DNA from: Gammaproteobacteria bacterium
GTDB lineage: Bacteria; Pseudomonadota; Gammaproteobacteria; SZUA-152
NCBI GenBank assembly: GCA_011321815.1
Contig: DROS01000048.1
Span: 1 to 57,514, forward strand
Length of the DNA stretch: 57,514 bases
Direction of reading: 5' to 3'
Position 1 is the first letter of the stretch. Each line of letters starts with the position of its first letter. This document shows, piece after piece, positions 48,862 through 57,514 of the stretch. Made by a program: the position numbers and the translations under genes. Under the pieces are notes generated by a model, which had not been told where the DNA came from, searched no databases, and saw only the letters and a program-made list of their open reading frames with translations.

Positions 48862-49644
48862 TTATGGAACGTTGTGATGAGGTATATTTTCTGGTTTGCC
48901 GCAGACTTGGCATTGCGGGTCACGGCGCAGGCGGATTTCACGAAATTCCAGGGTGCTGGCATCCAGGGTTAACAAACGGCCGACAAGAGGGGTTCCCAGC
49001 CCACTGAGCAGTTTAATGGCTTCGGTGGCCTGAATGCTGCCGATGATGCCCACCAGGGGGGCTAATACGCCCGTTTCGCTGCATCTGGCTTCGGCCTCGG
49101 GGATGTCGTCGTAAAGACAGCGGTAACAGGGGGCATTGGTATCTGCGTCAGGTGTGTTTGGAAAAACCGATACCTGGCCCTCCAGGCGAATGGCTGCGCC
49201 GGACACCAGGGCGGTATGCGTGTTTACGCAGGCCTGGTTGATGGCAAAACGGGTGGCAAAATTATCACAGGCATCAATAACCACGTCTGCTTGCCGGACG
49301 GCCTGGGTAAGTGTTTCGTCAGTGAGTTTTTTGTTCAGCGTGTTTATGTTGATTTCCGGATTCAGGGCGCGCAATGTGTCTGCTGCTGAATCCACCTTGG
49401 CGCGACCGATATCATCATGGCTGTGGATAATCTGCCGTTGCAGATTGGATAAATCCACAGCATCAAAATCCACCAGCGTCAATTGCCCCACACCGGCTGA
49501 CGCCAGATACATGGCCACCGGAGAACCCAGTCCGCCAAGACCGATAATCAGTGCGTGGGATTGCAGCAGGCGTTGTTGCCCGTCAATGTCCATGTGAGGC
49601 AACATGATTTGCCGGCTATAGCGGAGAAGCTGATGATCATTCAT
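48862..49644 (-). CDS. moeB: MoeB/ThiF-family adenylyltransferase
   Basis: A 260-residue E1-like enzyme that adenylates the C-terminus of a small ubiquitin-like sulfur carrier (MoaD for molybdopterin or ThiS for thiamine). It has the nucleotide-binding GLGGLGSPVAMYLASAG near residue 35, zinc cysteines CYRC and CQVC, and the conserved Cys in EARCSETGVLAP. Position after hemA-prfA-prmC favours MoeB, but ThiF cannot be ruled out from sequence. It is 42 bases after the HMA-like gene. Confidence 0.88.
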   Translation of the reverse strand: MNDHQLLRYSRQIMLPHMDIDGQQRLLQSHALIIGLGGLGSPVAMYLASAGVGQLTLVDFDAVDLSNLQRQIIHSHDDIGRAKVDSAADTLRALNPEININTLNKKLTDETLTQAVRQADVVIDACDNFATRFAINQACVNTHTALVSGAAIRLEGQVSVFPNTPDADTNAPCYRCLYDDIPEAEARCSETGVLAPLVGIIGSIQATEAIKLLSGLGTPLVGRLLTLDASTLEFREIRLRRDPQCQVCGKPENIPHHNVP

Positions 49645-49686
49645 TGGGGAGGATGCGGATAACTGAAAGTCAGAGTTGTCTTGGGG

Positions 49687-50097
49687 TCAGGAGTAATGCC
49701 GTAAATATTCCGGTCGTTCATCGCGGCAGCCATGTTTGCGTTGATTGTAACAATTGACAAAGATGTCAAGCGTGGAGCTGGCCTGGTCATGCTGGTAGCC
49801 CAGATTCATCAACTGGGTTTCTTCCGTGTAATAAAACAATGAACGTTTCATTTTGATCAGCAGGCTGTTATCAAGGTGAAACCCCACTTCCACCAGTGCG
49901 GCTTCAAGCACTTGCAGGGTCACCTGCCGGATATCGTAGCTGACTTGAATGCAATGATTGTTGAGCACCCGGACGTCCTTGATGCCGGGTGCGCCCAGTA
50001 ACAGGCGTAATGCCTCGCGGGCGTCATTGCTTGCCGGGCCCACATTGCGAAAGTGGATTTCACGTGTCTTGATGAAATCGGTGGTTAGTGAATCCAT
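49687..50097 (-). CDS. HMA-like protein of unknown function
   Basis: A 136-residue soluble protein. Residues about 10-75 read like a ferredoxin-like HMA fold (REIHFRNVGP, then GIKDVRVLNNHCIQVSYD) but lack the CxxC metal site of true HMA domains. The C-terminal part has YNQRKHGCRDERPEYLRHYS. It lies between prmC and moeB on the same strand with short spacers (32 and 42 bases), so it is probably co-transcribed. I do not know its function. Confidence 0.6.
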   Translation of the reverse strand: MDSLTTDFIKTREIHFRNVGPASNDAREALRLLLGAPGIKDVRVLNNHCIQVSYDIRQVTLQVLEAALVEVGFHLDNSLLIKMKRSLFYYTEETQLMNLGYQHDQASSTLDIFVNCYNQRKHGCRDERPEYLRHYS

Positions 50098-50129
50098 AGT
50101 CTAATCCTAGCCCGGTTGCGGCAGAAATT

Positions 50130-51005
50130 CTATGCTTTTTCTGTGGGTTTCACACAGGTTCCGAAGCTGACACGGTCTTTTTGTGCCAGATCTTTTTCTG
50201 TACGTACCTGCTGATAACCCAGCTCGTGCAAAATAGCGGGCACAGCAGTGCCCTGGTCGTAACCGTGTTCCAGTAGCAGCCAGCCGGGTGCGCGCAGGTG
50301 CTGGCAGGCTTCAGTGCAAATTGCGCGAATGTCTGTAAGGCCATCCGGACCGGATTGCAGCGCTGTGAGTGGTTCAAAACGCAGGTCGTGTATGTGGGGA
50401 TCGCCGGGATGCACGTAGGGTGGATTACTGATGATCATTTCAAAATGCTCGTTGCCCAGCGGATCACACCAGCGTCCTGCGGCAAAACGAATATTATTGA
50501 TTTTGAGCCGGGCCGCATTGTGGCGGGCGATGGCCAGAGCGGCAAGTGAAATATCCGTGGCGACGATTTTGCAACGGGGCCGTTCGCGGGCAATGGCCAG
50601 GGCGATGGCGCCGCTGCCGGTGCCAAGGTCGGCGATGTGCCAGGTGGCATCGGGGGGGATTTTTTCCAGTGCCTGTTCTACCAGCGTTTCAGTTTCCGGG
50701 CGGGGGATGAGGGTGTCAGGTGATACGGCGAGTGTCATATCCCAAAAATCACGTTCACCGGTGAGGTAGGCGATGGGTTCGCCCAGGCAGCGACGTGCGA
50801 GCAGGGTCTGGAATTGTGTGAGGTGTGCTGGTTCAGGTATGTGTTCTGGCCAGGTGCGCAAAAAGGTGCGTGTCTGGCCCAATGCATGGGCTAACAGAAT
50901 GTCGGCATCCAGTTGGAGGTGCTCGCGCAGGCCGGCGTTACGCAGTTGCGTTACCGCATCCAACAGAATGTTTTTGATATTGACGTTTGGGTGATTATTC
51001 GTCAC
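50130..51005 (-). CDS. prmC: PrmC, release-factor glutamine methyltransferase
   Basis: A 291-residue SAM-dependent methyltransferase that methylates the Gln of the GGQ motif in RF1 and RF2. It has the N-terminal helical domain, the SAM motif [17 protein letters not shown] near residue 120 and the catalytic NPPY ([12 protein letters not shown]). The GTG start at 51005 overlaps prfA by 11 bases; no later start fits the family N-terminus. Pairing with prfA places it beside its substrate. Confidence 0.96.
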   Translation of the reverse strand: MTNNHPNVNIKNILLDAVTQLRNAGLREHLQLDADILLAHALGQTRTFLRTWPEHIPEPAHLTQFQTLLARRCLGEPIAYLTGERDFWDMTLAVSPDTLIPRPETETLVEQALEKIPPDATWHIADLGTGSGAIALAIARERPRCKIVATDISLAALAIARHNAARLKINNIRFAAGRWCDPLGNEHFEMIISNPPYVHPGDPHIHDLRFEPLTALQSGPDGLTDIRAICTEACQHLRAPGWLLLEHGYDQGTAVPAILHELGYQQVRTEKDLAQKDRVSFGTCVKPTEKA

Positions 51006-52080
51006 TTAATTGTGCAAGTTGTTGGATTTGATGTTCATTGATCAGTGGCTCAACAATCTGGTCAAGGTTGCCTTGCATGATCTCGTCCAGCTTGTACAGG
51101 GTGAGGTTGATGCGATGGTCAGTCATCCGTCCTTGTGGGTAATTGTAGGTACGAATGCGCCCGGAACGGTCACCGCTGCCGACCAGTGATTTACGGGTTT
51201 CGGCCTGTTTGGCATCCTGTTTTTCCCGCTCGGCATTGGTAATGCGGGCCTGCAATAATGACATGGCGCGGGCGCGGTTTTTATGTTGGGAGCGCTCGTC
51301 CTGGCATTCCACTACCGTACCCGTTGGCAGGTGGGTGATGCGAATGGCTGAGTCGGTTTTGTTGACATGCTGGCCACCCGCACCGGAGGCACGAAAGGTG
51401 TCGACTTTAAGGTCGGCGGAATTGATTTCGATCTGTTCTATTTCGGCCACTTCCGGCATGACTGCGACGGTGCAGGCGGAGGTGTGAATACGTCCCTGGG
51501 ATTCGGTTTCCGGCACACGCTGTACGCGGTGGCCGCCGGATTCAAATTTGAGCCGCGAATAGGCCCCCTGACCGATGATGCGCAAAATGATCTCTTTGTA
51601 GCCACCGTGCTCACCCTGACTTTCGCTGATAATTTCGACCTGCCAGCGGCGGTTTTCCGCATAACGCGAGTACATGCGAAACAGGTCACCGGCAAACAGC
51701 GCGGCTTCGTCACCGCCGGTGCCTGCGCGGATTTCCAGAAAAGTATTGCTGCTGTCGTTGGGGTCAGTGGGCAATAACAGTTTTTGTAATTCGAGTTCCA
51801 GTGTCTGTTGACGAGCTTTGGCGTTTTCGAGTTCTTCCTCGCCCATCTTGCGCATTTCAGGATCGTCATCTTTGAGCAGTGCTTCGGCCTCGTGCAAATC
51901 CTCTAACGTGGACTGGTAATCTTTGAAACATGTTACCAGCGGGTCGATTTGCGCATATTCTTTGGACAGTTCGCGAAACTGGTTTTGGTCTGACATGACG
52001 CCAGGGTCGGCAAGCAGGGCGCTGACTTCTTCGAGGCGATCCGCGATGGTTTCCAGCTTGTTGTGAATTGAAGGTTTCAT
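50995..52080 (-). CDS. prfA: Peptide chain release factor 1
   Basis: A 361-residue factor that terminates translation at UAA and UAG. It has the GGQ motif in [17 protein letters not shown] near residue 235, with the Gln methylated by PrmC, and ends in a normal RF1 C-terminus. Start and length are typical. It overlaps prmC by 11 bases and follows hemA by 160 bases. Confidence 0.98.
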   Translation of the reverse strand: MKPSIHNKLETIADRLEEVSALLADPGVMSDQNQFRELSKEYAQIDPLVTCFKDYQSTLEDLHEAEALLKDDDPEMRKMGEEELENAKARQQTLELELQKLLLPTDPNDSSNTFLEIRAGTGGDEAALFAGDLFRMYSRYAENRRWQVEIISESQGEHGGYKEIILRIIGQGAYSRLKFESGGHRVQRVPETESQGRIHTSACTVAVMPEVAEIEQIEINSADLKVDTFRASGAGGQHVNKTDSAIRITHLPTGTVVECQDERSQHKNRARAMSLLQARITNAEREKQDAKQAETRKSLVGSGDRSGRIRTYNYPQGRMTDHRINLTLYKLDEIMQGNLDQIVEPLINEHQIQQLAQLSDE

Positions 52081-52240
52081 AATCTGTCTATGGTTATCCT
52101 GCTTTAAATGATGCCTGAATGTGCAGCTCTTTGCGCATATTTTTGGTTTTTAGCCGGAGCATTTTTAGTCCTTGATGCACAAAATGTGTCTAACTGTAAG
52201 TGGTGGTTTCTGCCGCTAAATGGCAGCGGAGAAAAGGCCG

Positions 52241-53509
52241 CTAAAGATCGCGGTCTTTGAGGTCGTACAGCTCGCGGGCGGCGTCAAAAATTTCTTCGCG
52301 GGCATCATAGCCGGCCTTTTTGAGCTGCACGCTGGGGGTGTGGATGAGTTTGTTGGTCAGCCGGTTGGCCATTTCGGTGATGACCTGTTCAGCACTTTTG
52401 CCCGATTGCAATAGGCGCATGGCGCGTTCGAGCTCGATATCGCGCAGGCTTTGGGCGTCTTCACGCATGGCGCGAATAGTGGAGACGGCATCCAGTGATC
52501 GCAGCCAGTGCATGAAGTGGGAGACCTCTGTGTCGATGATCTCCTCCGCCTGTTGCGCCGCTTCCTGGCGGGAGCGCAGGCCTTCCTGGATGATGTCCTG
52601 CAAGTCATCCACTGTGTACAGGTAAACATCGTTGAGGTCGCTCACTTCGGGTTCGATGTCACGCGGTACAGCGATGTCCACCATCAGCATGGGACGGTGT
52701 TTGCGTTTTTTCAGGGCACTTTCCACACTGCCTTTGCCGAGAATGGGCAGCGGGCTGGCGGTGGACGAGATGACGATATCCGCTTCCGCAAGGTGTTGGG
52801 TGATCTCCGGCAGGGAAATGGCGTAGGCGCCGACTTCCTGTGCCAGAGTGTGGGCGTTTTCCACGGTGCGGTTGGCAATGATCATGCGGCCAATGCCGCT
52901 TTGGTGCAGGTGGCGTGCCGCCAGTTCCACGGTTTCGCCAGCGCCGATGAGCAGTGCGGTGCGTTTGTCAAAGGTATCAAAAATCTGTTTGGACAGGCTC
53001 ACCGCAGCGAAGGCCACGGACACGGCGCTGGCGCCAATGGCGGTATCAGTACGCACCTGCTTGGCCACGGAAAACGTGTGCTGAAACAGCCGGTCAAGCT
53101 GGCCGCCCATGGTGCCTGCCTCGGTGGCGGTGGCGTAGGCGTCCTTGATCTGGCCGAGAATCTGCGGTTCGCCCAGTACCAGTGAGTCCAGCCCGCTGGC
53201 GACGCGCAACATGTGACGCACAGCCTCCTGGTCCGGGTGTAAGAAAATATAAGGTTCAATGTCCCGTTTTTCGAGCTTGTGATATTCTCGGAACCAATCG
53301 ACAATGATGGCGTTGTTACGCTGTTTCTGACCCGCGTCGCAGTACAGTTCGGTGCGATTACAGGTGGAAACAATGGCGGCTTCTTGAATTCTGGCGTTGG
53401 TGACCAGATCTTTCAGGGCATCAATCAGCTTACCCGGAGCGAACGCAACGCGTTCCCGGATGTCTACAGGGGCAGTCTTGTGATTAATGCCAAAGGCTAA
53501 AAGAGACAT
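52241..53509 (-). CDS. hemA: Glutamyl-tRNA reductase
   Basis: A 422-residue NADPH enzyme that makes glutamate-1-semialdehyde from Glu-tRNA, the first step of haem synthesis by the C5 route. The catalytic cysteine is C50 in STCNRTELY; SGLDSLVLGEPQILGQIKDA and the NADPH-binding GAGETVELAARHL follow. The ATG at 53509 (MSLLAFGINH) matches the family start; the longer frame upstream is discarded. Divergent from the TPR-lipoprotein gene. Confidence 0.97.
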   Translation of the reverse strand: MSLLAFGINHKTAPVDIRERVAFAPGKLIDALKDLVTNARIQEAAIVSTCNRTELYCDAGQKQRNNAIIVDWFREYHKLEKRDIEPYIFLHPDQEAVRHMLRVASGLDSLVLGEPQILGQIKDAYATATEAGTMGGQLDRLFQHTFSVAKQVRTDTAIGASAVSVAFAAVSLSKQIFDTFDKRTALLIGAGETVELAARHLHQSGIGRMIIANRTVENAHTLAQEVGAYAISLPEITQHLAEADIVISSTASPLPILGKGSVESALKKRKHRPMLMVDIAVPRDIEPEVSDLNDVYLYTVDDLQDIIQEGLRSRQEAAQQAEEIIDTEVSHFMHWLRSLDAVSTIRAMREDAQSLRDIELERAMRLLQSGKSAEQVITEMANRLTNKLIHTPSVQLKKAGYDAREEIFDAARELYDLKDRDL

Positions 53510-53719
53510 GCGTGCCATTCGTACCTTGATCAAACGGTAAATTCTGAGCGAACTGGGATACGAATACAAGTCATGCTGAATCTGCCGGGTTTTGGTTTGC
53601 CTGGGGTGTTTGTTGTTTAACCTGAGTTTAAGCGCATTGATGTCGTGGCCGACAGTGATTTAAGAGAAGTAGCACATGGGGCGCAACATGCGCAAGTTAT
53701 CCGGGATTTTGGAGTAAAA

Positions 53720-55441
53720 ATGGCGAAAGCAGCACGTTTTTTATGGGTTTTTGGTGCAGTTTGGTTGACAGGCTGCGCGGTTTCCACCGGTGTGGTGAAA
53801 GATGCACCAACACCGACAGCATCTGCGGCTGCTTTGACGGAGTTGCCTGAAGGCGAGTTTTCTCCGCAGGTGATGTATCAGCTGCTGATTGCCGAAGTGG
53901 CCGGGCAGCGCGGCGAAATTGGTGTGGCCGTGGGCAATTATCTGGCGGCAGCGAAGGAATCCCGGGATGCCAGTGTGGCAGAACGTGCGGCTCGCATCGC
54001 TATTCTCGCCCAGGCGCTGGAGCAGGCGCTGGAGGCGGCAGAGCTGTGGGTTGAGCTGGCTCCGGACAATGCAGAGGCCTACCAAGTGCTGGCGCCGTTG
54101 TTGCTGGCTTTCGGCCGTGCGCCGGAATCTGTTGCACGCTATGAGCGTTATATCGCCCTGTCAGCGGATAAAGCTGATCTGGGATTCATGCAGATCGCCA
54201 GCCAGCTCACGCGGGCCAAAAATGCCGTTGCCGCGCTTTCGGTAATGGAGCAGTTGCGGGCGAAACAGCAGGGCAATCCATATGCGTGGTTGGCGCATGG
54301 TCAACTGAGTTTACGTCAGGGCAAACTGGTGTTGGCCATGGAGTCAGTGGATAAATCCCTGGCGCTGAAACCGCACTGGGCTCCGGCAGTGGTCATGCGT
54401 GCGCGGATTCTCAGTTTGCAGGGCAACAGAGATAAGGCGCTGGCCTATCTGGAAAAAGAGCGAGAGGGTGAGCTGGAAAATAATGTCTCCGTTGGTATGA
54501 GTTATGCGCGATTGTTAACCGAAGCCGAACGGCTGCCCCAAGCCTTTGCTGAGTTTGAGCGTTTTGCCGAGCAGGCGCCAAATAACGTTGAAGCACAGTA
54601 TGCCGCAGGTGTGCTGGCACTACAGTTGGGCAACCTCGATAAGGCAGAAATCCGTTTCAAACGTGTTTTGGGTCTGAGACAGCGCATGCTGGAGACCAGT
54701 TATTACCTGGGGCGTGTTTATGAGGAAAAAAAGAACCCTGAGGCTGCGTTGGAATATTATTTTGCGGTGCGCCATGGCGAATATTATCTGGGTGCGCAAT
54801 CACGGGCAGCCAATTTGCTGGCGGAGCAAGGCAAGCTGAAACGTGCGCGTGCACATCTACAGTCACTGCGTGTGCGCAATGAGCAGGATCAGGTACGGCT
54901 TTATCTGGTGGAAGGTGAGTTATTGCGCAAGGCTGGCAAGTATCTGGAAGCCCTGGAGTTTTTTGCCGACAAGCTGGAAAAAATGCCCAACAACACTTCT
55001 TTGCGTTATGCGCGGGCTCTGGTTGCCGAAAGGGCTAACAAACTGGCTCTGGCCGAAGAAGACCTGCGCATTATTATCGAACGCGAGCCCAGCAATGCCC
55101 AGGCACTGAATGCGCTTGGTTATACCCTGGCTGATCGCACCGAGCGTCTGGATGAGGCGCTGGATTACATCTCCCGGGCGCTGGAAGTGGAACCGGCAGA
55201 CGCAGCCATTATCGACAGCATGGGCTGGGTGCAGTATCGCATGGGCAATTATGCCAAAGCGGTTGAATTGTTGCGTCAGGCTCTGTCATTGATTCATGAC
55301 CCGGAAATTGCCGCCCACCTGGGTGAAGTCCTGTGGGAAATGGGTAAGAAGCAGGACGCGCTGGATGTGCTGGAAACGGCCCTGGAAAAACATCCTGAAC
55401 ATGAGGCTTTACTGAATGCCATGAAGCGTTTGGGGTTGTGA
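53720..55441 (+). CDS. TPR-repeat lipoprotein
   Basis: A 573-residue protein with lipobox LTGC (Cys19) and many TPR units through most of its length (for example NVEAQYAAGVLALQLGNLDK and AIIDSMGWVQYRMGNYAKAV). Such proteins, conserved between hemA and lolB in Pseudomonas and relatives, are probably outer-membrane scaffolds of unknown role. The ATG at 53720 has GGAG 5 bases upstream and a good lipoprotein signal follows. It is the first gene before lolB-ispE, 261 bases upstream of lolB. Confidence 0.88.
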   Translation: MAKAARFLWVFGAVWLTGCAVSTGVVKDAPTPTASAAALTELPEGEFSPQVMYQLLIAEVAGQRGEIGVAVGNYLAAAKESRDASVAERAARIAILAQALEQALEAAELWVELAPDNAEAYQVLAPLLLAFGRAPESVARYERYIALSADKADLGFMQIASQLTRAKNAVAALSVMEQLRAKQQGNPYAWLAHGQLSLRQGKLVLAMESVDKSLALKPHWAPAVVMRARILSLQGNRDKALAYLEKEREGELENNVSVGMSYARLLTEAERLPQAFAEFERFAEQAPNNVEAQYAAGVLALQLGNLDKAEIRFKRVLGLRQRMLETSYYLGRVYEEKKNPEAALEYYFAVRHGEYYLGAQSRAANLLAEQGKLKRARAHLQSLRVRNEQDQVRLYLVEGELLRKAGKYLEALEFFADKLEKMPNNTSLRYARALVAERANKLALAEEDLRIIIEREPSNAQALNALGYTLADRTERLDEALDYISRALEVEPADAAIIDSMGWVQYRMGNYAKAVELLRQALSLIHDPEIAAHLGEVLWEMGKKQDALDVLETALEKHPEHEALLNAMKRLGL

Positions 55442-55529
55442 TACGTCTGTTGCCGCAACAATAATGTTAAGTGGGTGTTTTCAGGCAACACAGGCGCTTT
55501 GCTGAAGGTGTGATGTTACAATAGAGCAG

Positions 55530-55581
55530 GGCGCGCGGAGAGAAAAACATTTCCGAAGGGTTTTCTCCGCACCTCTGCGCC
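55530..55581. repeat. Inverted repeat upstream of lolB
   Basis: Outer GGCGC/GCGCC and inner GCGGAGAGAAAA/TTTTCTCCGC form a long hairpin with a two-base bulge. The reverse complement (GCGCAGAGGTGCGGAGAAAAC) shortened to GCGGAGAAAAC aligns with the interior of the gatA-gatB repeat. It would lie in the 5' region of any lolB transcript starting at the TGTTACAAT (55513-55521) extended -10-like sequence. Confidence 0.6.
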
Positions 55582-55702
55582 AACAACACTGTGATCAAAA
55601 CAAGCTACATTTTTCCATTGCCACGCCCCCGTATATGACATCTCTCCTGGTTTTTGAGCGGACACCGTTATCCGGTAAGTGGATTTTTTAAACCCGCAAA
55701 AC

Positions 55703-56371
55703 ATGACATTTACCAACATAAAAATACATTCGCTCAATGGCCTGTGGAGGCGCTCGGGATTATGGTGGCTGGTTGGCGCGGTGTTTCTGCTTTCCGCTTG
55801 TACCTCGTTATCACCCCTTGCCCCAGAGGCCCCTTCTGAACGTATTGCCCAGTTGTGGCAGCAGCATGTGCAGTCTGTGAATGCGCAAACTGACTGGACC
55901 TTGAGTGCACGTATCGCCGCCCACAGCGAAGATGATGGTTGGAACGGCAAGCTGTATTGGCAACAGAAGAAAGATACTTATCAATTGAGTTTCAATGCAC
56001 CTTTTGGTCAGGGTGGTTTGCAGCTGGATGGCGGGCCTCAGCAGGTGGAAATGCGTACCTCGGATGGGCAGGCGATGGTCGCTGCGGATGTTGAGTCTCT
56101 CCTCTTTCAGCAGCTGGGCTGGCGGTTGCCGTTGAACAGCCTGCGTTATTGGGTGCGTGGTGTGCCGGTGCCGGCAAGCGGGAAAGCCCCGTTATTGGCC
56201 TTTGACGAAAAAGGGCGACTTGCCCGCCTGCAACAATTTCACTGGCAAATCGCATACCCCGCCTATCGTCAGGTGGACGGATTGATGCTGCCACGTAAGG
56301 TATACCTGGAAAATGGCGAGATCAGCGTGCGTCTGGTGATCGACCGCTGGGAATCGGGCAATAGCGACTGA
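55703..56371 (+). CDS. lolB: LolB, outer-membrane lipoprotein receptor
   Basis: A 222-residue lipoprotein with lipobox LSAC (Cys33) that receives lipoproteins from LolA and inserts them in the outer membrane. Family segments are WTLSARIAAHSEDDGWNGKL, LSFNAPFGQGGLQLDGG and LRYWVRGVPVPA. The ATG at 55703 is preferred. It ends 3 bases before ispE, so the two are co-transcribed, the usual gammaproteobacterial arrangement. Confidence 0.95.
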   Translation: MTFTNIKIHSLNGLWRRSGLWWLVGAVFLLSACTSLSPLAPEAPSERIAQLWQQHVQSVNAQTDWTLSARIAAHSEDDGWNGKLYWQQKKDTYQLSFNAPFGQGGLQLDGGPQQVEMRTSDGQAMVAADVESLLFQQLGWRLPLNSLRYWVRGVPVPASGKAPLLAFDEKGRLARLQQFHWQIAYPAYRQVDGLMLPRKVYLENGEISVRLVIDRWESGNSD

Positions 56372-56374
56372 AGC

Positions 56375-57304
56375 ATGTCAGATAATCTCATTTTGCAGCA
56401 GCCCGCCTGGCCCGCGCCGGCCAAACTCAACCTGTTTTTGCACATCACCGGGCAGCGGCCTGATGGTTTTCATGAGCTGCAAACCGTGTTTCAGTTTTTG
56501 GACTTTGGTGATGTGCTACGTTTTTGTGTGCGCGCCAACGGGCAATTGCGGCGGGTTACAGACGTGCCGGGGGTGCCTGAAGCAGAGGATTTAATCATCC
56601 GCGCTGCACGGTTATTACAGACTGAAACGGGTTGCACACAGGGCGCAGAAATTTACATCGAAAAAAACCTGCCCATGGGCGGCGGTCTGGGTGGCGGCAG
56701 TTCCGATGCCGCCACCACGTTGGTTGCGCTTAATGATTTGTGGCAGGTTGGTCTTGACGAAGATGAACTTGCTACGTTGGGTTTGCAATTAGGCGCGGAT
56801 GTACCGGTATTTGTGCGTGGTCGCGCCGCCTGGGCGGAAGGTGTGGGCGAAAAACTGGTACCGGTGATGTTGCCCGAGCCCTGGTTTGTGGTGTTGGCTC
56901 CCGGCGTACAGGTCTCCACCGTTAAATTGTTTAGTGATACGCAATTGACACGTGATGCGCGACCCATCAAAATAGGCGATTACCTTTCGTGGGTTGGATT
57001 TGGGGGTGCCGTGAATATGAGTGGCGCCCTTTTTTGTCGGGACGGCGGAAGCCGTGTTGGCAATGTATTCGAACCGCTGGTGCGGGCAAAGTATCGTGAA
57101 GTTGATGCTGCATTAACAGATTTGATGCAGTTTGCACCCGCGCGATTAACGGGTACGGGTGGCTGCATATTTGCAGCGTTTGCGAATGAATCACGAGCGC
57201 GCGAAGTGGCAGAACGGCTTGCAGACCGCTGGCAGACGATAGTCGCCGCAGGCTGTAATCGTTCACCATTGTTTGACCCGGAAAGGTTTTGTTGGGGAAA
57301 ATAA
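56375..57304 (+). CDS. ispE: IspE, 4-(cytidine-5'-diphospho)-2-C-methylerythritol kinase
   Basis: A 309-residue GHMP kinase of the non-mevalonate isoprenoid pathway. It begins with APAKLNLFLHITGQRPDGFHE, shortened core KLNLFLHI, and has the ATP-binding PMGGGLGGGSSDAATTL near residue 100 and TGTGGCIFAAF near the C-terminus. An insertion of about 20 residues (SWVGFGGAVNMSGALFCRDG) lies in the C-terminal half. It is followed after 9 bases by tRNA-Gln. Confidence 0.95.
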   Translation: MSDNLILQQPAWPAPAKLNLFLHITGQRPDGFHELQTVFQFLDFGDVLRFCVRANGQLRRVTDVPGVPEAEDLIIRAARLLQTETGCTQGAEIYIEKNLPMGGGLGGGSSDAATTLVALNDLWQVGLDEDELATLGLQLGADVPVFVRGRAAWAEGVGEKLVPVMLPEPWFVVLAPGVQVSTVKLFSDTQLTRDARPIKIGDYLSWVGFGGAVNMSGALFCRDGGSRVGNVFEPLVRAKYREVDAALTDLMQFAPARLTGTGGCIFAAFANESRAREVAERLADRWQTIVAAGCNRSPLFDPERFCWGK

Positions 57305-57313
57305 GGTTTATAT

Positions 57314-57388
57314 TGGGGCGTCGCCAAGCGGTAAGGCACTGGGTTTTGATCTCAGCATGCGCAGGTTCGAATCCTGCCGCCCCAGCCA
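57314..57388 (+). tRNA. tRNA-Gln(UUG), CCA encoded
   Basis: The acceptor strands TGGGGCG and CGCCCCA pair perfectly. The anticodon loop is TTTTGAT with anticodon TTG (reads CAA). The T arm is GCAGG-TTCGAAT-CCTGC, followed by discriminator G and an encoded CCA (57386-57388). It follows ispE, as in many Gammaproteobacteria. Confidence 0.97.
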
Positions 57389-57514
57389 ATGAATAGCGTC
57401 TGACGGCGAGTCATGTATGGCCCGGTGTCAGCAGCAGAGGGTTGGAAGGGCAGGATTTGAACAGGTTCGACCGATGAGCGCAGCGAATCGGAACGGCGTA
57501 GCCGGCCCGTAGGG
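57389..57514. other. Region after tRNA-Gln with inverted T-arm-like sequence and hairpins
   Basis: GGCAGGATTTGAAC (57449-57462) matches the reverse complement of the tRNA T arm (GGCAGGATTCGAAC) with one substitution. It is followed by GGTTCGACC and by small hairpins CCGAT/ATCGG and CGGC/GCCG. It may be a tRNA-associated repeat. The window ends inside it. Confidence 0.5.

Noticed and set aside
48692-48877. Short frames between the binding protein and moeB
   Set aside because: They overlap the decayed repeat element and the moeB end and lack ribosome sites.
52206-52236. Hairpin after hemA (CCGCT/AGCGG) as a terminator
   Set aside because: Short stem with a bulge and no T-run on the minus strand; could be chance.

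Overview
The window is a compact, mostly housekeeping stretch of a gammaproteobacterial chromosome. The gene orders clpS-clpA/infA/bpt-aat, mreBCD-mrdAB-mltB-rlpA-dacA-ybeD-lipBA, gatCAB, hemA-prfA-prmC-moeB and lolB-ispE-tRNA-Gln are all characteristic of Gammaproteobacteria. A single-chain ATP sulfurylase (Sat) of the type used by sulfur oxidisers, rather than CysDN, together with a Met-rich diheme cytochrome c, suggests a sulfur-oxidising or otherwise chemolithotrophic lineage. This placement is inferred; no 16S gene is present. No prophage, transposase, CRISPR array or rRNA was seen.

Layout. 1-1464: a SHOCT membrane protein and a diheme cytochrome c (minus), then a gene-poor stretch. 1465-7948: icd, then the N-degron machinery (clpS, clpA, bpt, aat) with infA and a small unknown gene. 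8053-12462: a predicted N-acyltransferase, a PilZ protein, trxB and ald, with two copies of a short inverted-repeat element in the divergent promoter regions. 12495-20477: ftsK, lolA, rarA, crcB-DUF190, serS and cysG (plus). 20505-28940: a more accessory, partly AT-rich segment with DUF1631, a small membrane protein, an AP2-like DNA-binding protein, a Sel1 protein, pgl-glk, an HDOD protein and an FGE-fold lipoprotein. 29019-30236: sat. 30430-42280: twelve consecutive minus-strand genes for rod shape, peptidoglycan and lipoate (mreB, mreC, mreD, mrdA, rodA, mltB, rlpA, dacA, dat, ybeD, lipB, lipA). 42562-45908: gatCAB. 45950-48454: a periplasmic binding protein gene followed by a diguanylate cyclase gene. 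48862-53509: hemA, prfA, prmC, an HMA-like unknown and moeB (minus). 53720-57388: a TPR lipoprotein, lolB, ispE and tRNA-Gln (plus).

How the genes fit together. Bpt and Aat attach leucine or phenylalanine to protein N-termini, ClpS recognises those termini and ClpA unfolds the substrate, so this window holds all N-degron components except ClpP. LolA and LolB bracket lipoprotein delivery to the outer membrane, and several lipoproteins here (RlpA, the TPR protein, the FGE-like protein) are probable clients. The Mre/Rod/PBP2 proteins build the side wall and MltB, RlpA and DacA remodel it. HemA and CysG both feed tetrapyrrole synthesis. Cyclic-di-GMP signalling is represented by a diguanylate cyclase and a PilZ effector.

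The most unusual observations are a family of about 100-170 bp inverted-repeat elements (two clear copies and one decayed copy), an apparent AUA start codon for mreC, the binding-protein/diguanylate-cyclase pair, a two-domain AP2-like protein in an AT-rich pocket, and an inverted imitation of a tRNA T-arm just after tRNA-Gln. I found no clear previously undescribed multi-gene system.
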